From Flavobacterium sp. ASW18X (GTDB lineage Bacteria; Bacteroidota; Bacteroidia; Flavobacteriales; Flavobacteriaceae), in assembly GCF_005144745.1 (NCBI RefSeq), contig NZ_SWKK01000013.1, forward strand, positions 1-39,344: DNA of 39,344 nt, read 5' to 3'. Shown here piece by piece: positions 5,649 through 13,084 of the stretch. The notes below the pieces were generated by a model. The model saw nothing but the letters and a program-made list of their open reading frames with translations, was not told where the DNA came from and searched no databases. Numbering within the stretch: position 1 is the stretch's first letter; each line of letters starts with the position of its first letter. The translations under genes and the position numbers were made by a program.

Positions 5649-8300
5649 CTAGTTATGAAAATAAATGTTGTCCACATAAAGGGTCATGGCCCCAGAAGGG
5701 TTACCGGATAGAATTAACTGAGAAATCTTATCCCTATTGGTAAGTCCTGTAAAATCGGATAAGGGTATATCTAAACTTAACCATTGGTTCTGCGCAGGAT
5801 TTGCAACAACTATTTCGTGCTCCGTATCATCCCCACCATCAAAGCCACCATCAGCGCCAAAGTCAACTAGTTTAATGCGAATTTCCGTAGCATCTGCCGT
5901 CCAAACGTCTAAATGAAAATGGGTCATACTAGTTGCATCTATCTGGTTGGCAATCGTTTCAATCCCTACAAAATTGAGGTTGCTATATTTTTTTGTGGCA
6001 TTACCTGCAACCATTACATCCTCAAAATCTGCTTGAGACCAATCTGTACGCCACGTATCTACCGTTACATCCGTATACGCATCGCTATACAATGAAATTA
6101 CATTGGAAGAAGCTACTGTTGGCGTAGGTGCCGCTGCTGTAGGTTCCGTGCTAGCCGCTGCTGCGGAATAGAAATAGATGTTATCTAAAAATAGCGTTGA
6201 AGCACCGGTTGGGTTGCCCGAATAAATGAGTTGTGCTATGTTGGATTTGCTAGTTAATCCCGTGAAATCCGATAAGGGAATATCCAAACTAATCCATTCG
6301 TTCTGTGCGGGATTCGCAATAACTATTTCGTGCTCTGTATCATCTCCGCCATCAAAGCCACCATCAGCGCCAAAATCAACTAATTTAACACGGATTTCCG
6401 TGGCATCTGCCGTCCAAACATCTGTACGAAAATGCGTCATGCCAGTAACATCTATTTGGTTTGCTACCGTTTCTATACCCACAAAACTGAGGTTGCTGTA
6501 TTTTTTTGTCGCGTTACCTGAAACCATCACATCTTCAAAATCTGCTTGCGACCAATCTGTACGCCACGTATCTACCGTTACATCCGTATAGGCATCGCTA
6601 AATAAGGAAATTACCGATGCTGCATCTTCATTTGGCGTTGGTGCAGCCATCATAGGCTCTGCAGTACCACCAGTGTTACCGCCACCTGTACCTAGCATAA
6701 TATCATCAAAGTAAAAAGCCTCGTCACTGCCTGCGGAACCAAAATCTGGGAACAGGATTACACGGTCATAACTAATATTGGTATCAAAGGCTGCCGCCGA
6801 AGTTAAATCGAACGCCAACTCTTCCCAGGCCATTGCCGTTGTAGTGGTTGCGGTAACCTCTACAAAAACAGAAGGGTTGCCATTGTTATCTGGCGTAGAC
6901 GAAGTATCTTCTATCTTAAATAAAATTGGTGTCCCCGCACGTGGAGACCATACTTTTACTAAAGCCGTTGTACCAGATGTAAAATCTATTGCCCCCTCTA
7001 ATTGTAAGCTAGCTCCCGCCCAGACTTGCGCCCCTGCGGTTTTGGTAATTTCTACCACATTGGCGCTAGTATTGATACCAGACATATCTGGATTTGAAAT
7101 TACGGCAGCTGGAATTGGTCCAAAATCTGCCGCTCCAAACCCTACCCATTCATACGCCAAACCTGCTTCAAAATCTAGTGGTAATTGCGGCAATGCTGCA
7201 GCAGCCGTTACTTGGCTAATAGTGTCAAAATAATACTCCGCTCCATCACCAGCATTACCAAAATCAAAAAACAAGACTACTTTCTGTAGTTCTGTTGTAG
7301 TATCTATCCCTCCGAAGTCGAATACTAAATTTTCCCAAGCATTGGCAGTAGTTGTAACTGCATCTAGTTCTGCAAATACGTCTGGATTTGTTGCATTCTC
7401 TAATTTTAAACGCACCGTAGCTCCACTTTTTGGAGACCAAACGCTTACTTGGAACGTGGTACTTTGGGTTAAATCTATAGGGGCACCCAACGTTAAGAAT
7501 GTACCAGCCCATACTTCTGCGCCTTCGGGTTTCACCAACTGACCTACTTTGGCCGATGTATTGATACCGGAAGCGTCTGGGTTATCTATTACCCCAGCAC
7601 CTGCATTACCAAAACTCTCGAACGCGTAGTTTATCGTAGCCGATTCAAAATCTATAGGTAATACAATTGGGTCTGTGGCCCCTGCAATACTAACCGTTTC
7701 CGTAGCTTCTATGGTTGCGGCACCTGCACCTCTGGCTACCACTTTTATAGTGTAATCGCCTATTTCTGCATAAGTATGCTCCGCAGATTCGCCATCCATA
7801 ATTGTTGTGGGCTCCGCACCATCTTCTTCATCGCCAAAATACACATCATATACCGTGGCATTTTCCGCTGTTGGAGTCACCGTTACCATAAACGGATTGG
7901 TAGTAGATACCGCTACCGCAATGGCCAGTTCTGTGGGTGGTGTAAAGGAAATGGTAACCACGCGGCTCAGTTCACTAGTTAATCCGGTAGCACCTATGGC
8001 AACTACCCGTAAAGTGTATTCGCCCTCTGCGTAAACATGACTAATAGTTTCACCCGGACTTACCGTAGTAGGCGTTTCGTCTGTGACATCTCCAAAATAT
8101 ACTTCAAAAGAAGAAGCACCTTCTGCCGTTGGTGTTACGGAAACTGTACCCGTATCGTCATTGGCAATATCAAACACCGCATTTACTTTAGTTGGTGCGG
8201 AAACCTCTTGTAAAACAAAAGAAGTCTCGTCTGTTTGTTCGCAGGCTACAATACCTGCTACTAAAACAAATAGGGTTATTATTCTGTTTATGGTTTTCAT
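5649..8300 (-). CDS. Surface glycan-binding lipoprotein (SusE/F position), PKD-like plus four binding modules
   Basis: From the ATG at 8300 this is 883 aa. That start gives a clean lipoprotein signal (MKTINRIITLFVLVAGIVAC) and leaves 20 nt to susD; an upstream in-frame ATG (8345) would overlap susD. Modules: two PKD/Ig-like domains (about 34-117 and 120-207), two related beta-sandwich modules (about 213-368 and 372-538), and two near-identical C-terminal modules (552-712 and 723-883). The outermost modules resemble carbohydrate-binding jelly rolls, but I cannot assign CBM numbers. It has no catalytic motif. Its position directly after susD, as in other Bacteroidota loci, indicates an outer-membrane glycan-capture protein working with SusC/SusD. 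Confidence 0.85.
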   Translation of the reverse strand: MKTINRIITLFVLVAGIVACEQTDETSFVLQEVSAPTKVNAVFDIANDDTGTVSVTPTAEGASSFEVYFGDVTDETPTTVSPGETISHVYAEGEYTLRVVAIGATGLTSELSRVVTISFTPPTELAIAVAVSTTNPFMVTVTPTAENATVYDVYFGDEEDGAEPTTIMDGESAEHTYAEIGDYTIKVVARGAGAATIEATETVSIAGATDPIVLPIDFESATINYAFESFGNAGAGVIDNPDASGINTSAKVGQLVKPEGAEVWAGTFLTLGAPIDLTQSTTFQVSVWSPKSGATVRLKLENATNPDVFAELDAVTTTANAWENLVFDFGGIDTTTELQKVVLFFDFGNAGDGAEYYFDTISQVTAAAALPQLPLDFEAGLAYEWVGFGAADFGPIPAAVISNPDMSGINTSANVVEITKTAGAQVWAGASLQLEGAIDFTSGTTALVKVWSPRAGTPILFKIEDTSSTPDNNGNPSVFVEVTATTTTAMAWEELAFDLTSAAAFDTNISYDRVILFPDFGSAGSDEAFYFDDIMLGTGGGNTGGTAEPMMAAPTPNEDAASVISLFSDAYTDVTVDTWRTDWSQADFEDVMVSGNATKKYSNLSFVGIETVANQIDVTGMTHFRTDVWTADATEIRVKLVDFGADGGFDGGDDTEHEIVIANPAQNEWISLDIPLSDFTGLTSKSNIAQLIYSGNPTGASTLFLDNIYFYSAAAASTEPTAAAPTPTVASSNVISLYSDAYTDVTVDTWRTDWSQADFEDVMVAGNATKKYSNLNFVGIETIANQIDATSMTHFHLDVWTADATEIRIKLVDFGADGGFDGGDDTEHEIVVANPAQNQWLSLDIPLSDFTGLTNRDKISQLILSGNPSGAMTLYVDNIYFHN
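5652..6134 (-). repeat. Tandem module copy 2 (C-terminal) of the binding protein
   Basis: This is the second of two tandem 483-bp module copies at a 513-bp period, partner 6165-6647. The encoded modules are about 80% identical (roughly 131 of 161 residues by my count). The DNA shares exact stretches of about 40 bp, for example near 6038-6078 and 6551-6591, so the duplication is recent or kept similar by gene conversion. Divergence is concentrated at the two ends of the module. Confidence 0.85.
6165..6647 (-). repeat. Tandem module copy 1 of the binding protein
   Basis: This is the first of the two tandem copies (partner 5652-6134). The shared core has DTWRTDWSQADFEDVMV and a glycine/aspartate-rich GADGGFDGGDDTEHE loop that could bind calcium. 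The two are joined by a short alanine- and threonine-rich linker (about 10 residues). Confidence 0.85.
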
Positions 8301-8320
8301 GCTGTTCAGTTTTAGTTTTA

Positions 8321-9805
8321 TTAATATCCTGGGTTTTGTGCCCATCGGTTACCTGCTAATTCAATTTCTATGGATGGAATAGGAAATACTTCGTGCTTAC
8401 CACTTGTAAAGCCATCTATGGCAGTTGCTGCTCTGCCCGTACGCACCAAATCAAAGAAATGGTGCCCCTCTCCCACTAGTTCTAATCGTCTATCCAAATA
8501 AATAGCTTCTAGTAAATCTGGACCTGTTACCGTTATGGGGTCTAAGCCTGCCCGCTCACGTACCTCATTTAAATAGCCTTGTGCCCTGCCCTCATCTATG
8601 CCGCCACGTTGCAATGCTTCTGCCGCCATTAGCAATACATCTGCATAGCGTATAGCCCTATAATTATTCGGGTTGGTTAGGTTGGCATCACCTGTGTTCA
8701 AATCGCCTTGGCGAGCCAAATACTTTCTATTGTAGTAACCGGTATGTTCAAAGCCCTCTACAAAACTTACATCGCTATTGGCCGCTGCCCAAGCCTCTAT
8801 ATCTAATATGGCCACATCTCTACGCAAGTCTGCTGGGTCAAACAAATTATAAACCTCCGCTGTGGGTACATTAAAGCTAAAACCTGACTCAAACACCGGT
8901 CCTGAGTAATTACGGATACCATTAAAGCCAACAGCAACATTACCCTCGCTACATTGCAAACAACCAAAACCAGCTCCTTCTACATCTGTGTACTGTACCT
9001 CAAAGACGGATTCTACATTGTTTTCAAAATCATTCTCAAACAACTGGTCGTACGTTTCTAAAAGGCTGTAATTATTCGTATTAATTAATGTCTCTAAGGC
9101 AGTAGCCGCTTCTGTAAATTTATCCTGATACAAGTACACCTTACCCAATAAAGCCAAGGCAGCTCCTTGTGTGGCACGGCCTACTTGTGTTTGCGTGGCA
9201 GGTAAGGTTTCGCTTGCAAATATTAAATCTTGTTCAATTTGAGCGTAAACCTCCGCTTTAGGCGTGCGCTCTACTTCGTTTTGGGCACCAAATAATAATC
9301 TTTGGTCTACCGCTAAAGGCACGTCTCCAAACCATTTTACCAATTCAAAATAATAGTAGGCACGCAGAAAAGTTGCTTCGGCCAATACAATGTCTTTGTT
9401 GGCAAAATCGGTCTTATCTTTAAATTCCAATATGTAGTTTGCCCTATTAACCCCAGCGAACATCCAGCTCCAAATGTCTCGTAATTGCTGATTTACAGGC
9501 GTATGCACCATATCATCTATTTCCTGTATTCCAGGTACATCTGTTGCGCTCTCGCCACCTGCCAAGGTGTTGTTAGAAGCTATTTCTCCCAGCATAACGT
9601 TGATGTAGGTAGACTGTAAAATATCATATGCCGCAATAAGTGCGCTTTCATAATCCTCTTCTGAATTAAAGAAGTTCTCGGAATCTTCATCAAAAGAATC
9701 TACCTCTATAAAGTCGTCCGTACATGCCAGAGACAAAAACAATAGGCACAGCAAACTGTAAAAACTTAGGCTCGATTTCATCTGTATTTTATATTGATTT
9801 TTCAT
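8321..9805 (-). CDS. SusD-like starch/glucan-binding outer-membrane lipoprotein
   Basis: This is a RagB/SusD family protein, 494 aa from the ATG at 9805, which lies 4 nt after the susC stop. A second ATG at 9781 would give a shorter, more canonical lipoprotein signal ending in SLAC; both starts keep the lipobox. An earlier in-frame ATG (9829) overlaps susC and is less likely. Family hallmarks are present: NRANYIL, RAYYYFELVKWFGDVPL, the TPR-like LLGKVYLYQDKF, RYADVLLMAAEAL, NEVRERAGL, RRLELVGEGHHFFDLVRTG, and the terminal PIP...NPGY. It forms the lid of the SusC transporter and binds the glycan at the cell surface. The order susC-susD-binding protein-GH16 is diagnostic of a polysaccharide utilisation locus. 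Confidence 0.95.
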   Translation of the reverse strand: MKNQYKIQMKSSLSFYSLLCLLFLSLACTDDFIEVDSFDEDSENFFNSEEDYESALIAAYDILQSTYINVMLGEIASNNTLAGGESATDVPGIQEIDDMVHTPVNQQLRDIWSWMFAGVNRANYILEFKDKTDFANKDIVLAEATFLRAYYYFELVKWFGDVPLAVDQRLLFGAQNEVERTPKAEVYAQIEQDLIFASETLPATQTQVGRATQGAALALLGKVYLYQDKFTEAATALETLINTNNYSLLETYDQLFENDFENNVESVFEVQYTDVEGAGFGCLQCSEGNVAVGFNGIRNYSGPVFESGFSFNVPTAEVYNLFDPADLRRDVAILDIEAWAAANSDVSFVEGFEHTGYYNRKYLARQGDLNTGDANLTNPNNYRAIRYADVLLMAAEALQRGGIDEGRAQGYLNEVRERAGLDPITVTGPDLLEAIYLDRRLELVGEGHHFFDLVRTGRAATAIDGFTSGKHEVFPIPSIEIELAGNRWAQNPGY

Positions 9806-9809
9806 GCGA

Positions 9810-12800
9810 TTAAAAGTTGAGATTGACACCTAATAAAAATGTACGTGGCACGGGATAAAATCCTTGGTCTATACCGGCGCCAATTGGCGAGCCCGAAGAG
9901 GCACTTGGATCGTACCCGCGGTATTCCGTAAAGGTGAAAATATTGTTCGCAGATACGTACAAGCGTAATTTATCTGCCCCAAAACGGTCCATAAACGCCT
10001 GTGGAAAGGTATACCCTACCTGAGCATTTTGTAAGCGTACAAAAGAACCATCTTCGACAAAATAATCTGAAAATAAGGTGTTGGAAGTTGCTCCTGTGGT
10101 TAGTCTAGGCGTAGTATTAGACGTACCTTCACCTACCCATCTATCTATAGCATAAACCGATTTATTTACTAATGGTTGATTGCGCTCGTAATTACGTACA
10201 ATATCATTACCTACCGAAGCGAAAGCGTAGGCTCCAAAATCAAATTGTTTGTAGTTGATAGAAAGGTTAAAGCCCATTGTAGCATCCGGAATTGGGTTTC
10301 CAATATCTACCCTATCATTAGCATCGATGATTCCGTCATTATTTTGGTCTACGAATCTAATATCGCCAGGAGCGGCATTGGGCTGTGTGGCATGCGCGGA
10401 TACCTCATCAACATTTTGAAATATCCCATCTGTTTCTAGACCGTAAAAATAACCGATAGGTTTACCCGCTTTCATACGGGCAGGTGGGTCTTGACCAATA
10501 CCAAAAGAACCGCCTTGTAAAAAACCGGCTTCATTGTTCACCTCGGTCACTTCATTATTTAAAAAAGTAACGTTGTAATTTAGGTCGATAGAAAAATCTT
10601 CTTGGCGTACAGGACTATACCCAATAGCGAATTCAAACCCTGAGTTTTCTACCGTACCACCGTTTACTACGGGCGCTTGGGCTCCTGGAGCACTGGCTCC
10701 TAATATACCCGAAACCTGAGGTTGTAACAACAACCCTTCTGTGGTCTTTTTAAAGTAATCTGCCGTAATATCCACGCGGCTATCTAACAACCGTAGGTCT
10801 ACCCCAATATCTAGGGTCTTCTGTTCTTCCCATTGAATTTCTGGATTAGAAAGCACCCCTACCGCTTGGCCAAAAACCAATTGCCCATCAAAAACATAAG
10901 CACCTTCTCCATTAAGAATAGACCTAAAGGCATTACCCGGAATACGGTCGTTTCCTAGAATACCATAACTACCCCTAAATTTCAGGAAGTTTACAAATGC
11001 ATTGTTGGCTAAGAAATTTTCTTCGGAAACTATCCACCCCAAAGAACCCGAAGGAAAATACCCAAACCGATTCTCAGGTCCAAATTTGGTAGAACCATCT
11101 CTTCTTAATACACCAGAAAATAAATATTTGCCTTTGTAATCATACTGTACACGGGTAAAGTAAGACAATAAGCGTTCATCAAACTTGCCGCTGAGGCCGC
11201 TATCCTTTAATCCGTTCTGCAAGTCTACCGCATTGGCAATATCTGCTTCCGCGAAATTTACAGGCGACTCAAAAAAGCCTTGCGTACCCCCAGAAAACTG
11301 GCCCTTGGTCACAAAAACCGACGAACCTAAGGTAAACTGAACTTTATGGTCTTGGTTAAAAGTGTTGCTATACGTGATGTAATTATCCCAGGTGTAATCT
11401 TTAAAAATATCCTTATTTACCGTCAACGTATTTCTGCCTGTATTGTTGAACACTTTACCCGCGCCATAAAAGATGGTTGGCGTAAAGAAACGGCCTTGTA
11501 CTTCCGCATAGTTGAATTGAATACTAGAATTGGCAGACAAGTTATCCCAAAAATCATACGCTAATCCTATCTTACCACTTATACGGTCTACATCTGTACT
11601 ATTAAAGGAATTTTCTATTTGGGCAAGCGGATTTATTACTTCATTGCCTAAACCTTCTGCAAGTGTAAAAGCCCCATTAGCATCCCTAACCGCAAAGGTA
11701 GGCGCATTGTTCAAAGCATTAAACAGCACAGAACCAATACCATTTTCTGAAAGGGTTTTGCGCTCGGTTCCCGTGTAAATTAAATTGGTTGTCAACTTAA
11801 GATTTTCTAGTAAATCCGTGTCGTAATTTAAACGTGTGGTATACCGTTTAAAATTGGCCTTGCTACCGCCAACAATACCGTCTTGGGTTAATAGCGAAGC
11901 CCCAAAAGAATATCTGGATTTTTCGCTACCACCATTTACCGTAAGGTTATGATTGAATATGGGTGCATTTTGAAAAACCTCGTTCTGCCAATCGGTTCCC
12001 GTACCCAAATTACTAAGGTCTGTAAAAGGTATTGCGCTACCACCAGCGGCAAAAGCTTCGTTCACCAACAACGCATATTCTGTTGCATTCAACACCGGAA
12101 TTTTGCGTGATGTTTGTTGAAAACCTCCGTAAGCATCATAACTAAATTTTAAGGGCGAATTTTTACTACCCGTTTTTGTGGTAATCAATACCACCCCATT
12201 GGCCGCCCTCACGCCGTAAATACCAGCTGTAGCATCTTTTAAAACGTTGATGCTTTCTATGTCACCAGGATTTAAAACACTTAAATCTTCAATTACGTTA
12301 CCATCCACAAGAATTAAAGGACGGTTGTCACCATTTGTAGAAATACCCCTAATTCTAATATTACTACCACTACCAGGAGACCCTGATTCTGCCGTAATAT
12401 TTACCCCAGCAACTTGTCCTTGTAGTGCTTGTTCTATCCTAGTTGGGTTTAGTTCTTCTATAGTCTCTGAACCCACAACGGCTACCGCTCCTGTAATTTC
12501 TTTCTTTACCTGTGTACCATAACCTATAACTACTACCTCATCTAATGCCGCCACATCTGGCTGTAGGTTAATTGCAAGGTTTGTTTGCCCCGTATACCTT
12601 ACCTCTTTAGTTACAAAACTGATGTACGAAAAGACTAGGACATCATTTTCATTGACATTGGCAAGTACAAATTTTCCATCAAAATCCGTAGTGGTTCCAG
12701 TATTGCTATTCTTTATAACAACATTTACACCAGGTAAAGGTTCTTGGGTTTCGGAATCAAGTACAGTTCCGGTTACCGTAGTGCTCTGTGCCATTAAAAA

Positions 12801-12845
12801 ATGGCCCATACAGAGAAATACTAAAATACGTATGCAGTTTTTCAT
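9810..12845 (-). CDS. SusC-like TonB-dependent outer-membrane transporter
   Basis: This 1011-aa protein has a Sec signal peptide (cleavage after about residue 19, LMAQ), then a CarboxypepD_reg-like beta-sandwich (about 22-105). A TonB-box-like EVVVIGYGTQ near 103-112 is followed by a plug domain with the SusC signature region (GVNITAESGSPGSGSNIRIRG and ILVDG, about 150-185). The C-terminal 780 residues are the 22-strand barrel, ending in an aromatic residue (LNF). It imports oligosaccharides released at the surface, driven by TonB/ExbBD. It is the first gene of the locus, 239 bp downstream of the regulator gene, and susD follows after 4 nt. Glucan specificity is inferred only from the adjacent GH16 enzymes. 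Confidence 0.96.
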   Translation of the reverse strand: MKNCIRILVFLCMGHFLMAQSTTVTGTVLDSETQEPLPGVNVVIKNSNTGTTTDFDGKFVLANVNENDVLVFSYISFVTKEVRYTGQTNLAINLQPDVAALDEVVVIGYGTQVKKEITGAVAVVGSETIEELNPTRIEQALQGQVAGVNITAESGSPGSGSNIRIRGISTNGDNRPLILVDGNVIEDLSVLNPGDIESINVLKDATAGIYGVRAANGVVLITTKTGSKNSPLKFSYDAYGGFQQTSRKIPVLNATEYALLVNEAFAAGGSAIPFTDLSNLGTGTDWQNEVFQNAPIFNHNLTVNGGSEKSRYSFGASLLTQDGIVGGSKANFKRYTTRLNYDTDLLENLKLTTNLIYTGTERKTLSENGIGSVLFNALNNAPTFAVRDANGAFTLAEGLGNEVINPLAQIENSFNSTDVDRISGKIGLAYDFWDNLSANSSIQFNYAEVQGRFFTPTIFYGAGKVFNNTGRNTLTVNKDIFKDYTWDNYITYSNTFNQDHKVQFTLGSSVFVTKGQFSGGTQGFFESPVNFAEADIANAVDLQNGLKDSGLSGKFDERLLSYFTRVQYDYKGKYLFSGVLRRDGSTKFGPENRFGYFPSGSLGWIVSEENFLANNAFVNFLKFRGSYGILGNDRIPGNAFRSILNGEGAYVFDGQLVFGQAVGVLSNPEIQWEEQKTLDIGVDLRLLDSRVDITADYFKKTTEGLLLQPQVSGILGASAPGAQAPVVNGGTVENSGFEFAIGYSPVRQEDFSIDLNYNVTFLNNEVTEVNNEAGFLQGGSFGIGQDPPARMKAGKPIGYFYGLETDGIFQNVDEVSAHATQPNAAPGDIRFVDQNNDGIIDANDRVDIGNPIPDATMGFNLSINYKQFDFGAYAFASVGNDIVRNYERNQPLVNKSVYAIDRWVGEGTSNTTPRLTTGATSNTLFSDYFVEDGSFVRLQNAQVGYTFPQAFMDRFGADKLRLYVSANNIFTFTEYRGYDPSASSGSPIGAGIDQGFYPVPRTFLLGVNLNF

Positions 12846-13084
12846 TTTTAGAACAGTTTGCAGTCCTAAAATTAGAAAGCCTTTTTACGAATTTGATAAT
12901 TTACACCTATACAAATAAGCTACATTCGCAATTTTAACACCTCTTAATTATGTTATACATAATTTTTAATTGATAAGCCCTTTAAAAATGGGCATCTTAA
13001 GAGTTACCTAAATAAGCGTATTAAATACACTAAAAACACCCATGTATGGGTAATGTAGTGGTGAATTTTGAGTTTGTAGGGGTT
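12846..13084 (-). promoter_or_regulatory. Upstream control region of the glucan utilisation operon
   Basis: These 239 bp lie between the regulator stop and the susC start. The region is AT-rich and contains a 14-bp palindrome, ACCCAT-GT-ATGGGT (13038-13051), and a TTATTTG element on the minus strand near 12913-12919 that partly fits the Bacteroidota -7 box (TAnnTTTG). I could not place a matching -33 box with correct spacing. The palindrome is a candidate operator but is about 190 bp upstream of susC. Confidence 0.35.

Noticed and set aside
6226-7233. Long plus-strand ORFs (121 and 151 aa) opposite the binding-protein modules
   Set aside because: They mirror repetitive, threonine- and alanine-rich coding DNA on the other strand and have no independent support.
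8301-8345. N-terminal extension of the surface binding protein
   Set aside because: It would overlap the end of susD and bury the lipoprotein signal behind 15 residues. The internal ATG at 8300 gives a perfect signal.
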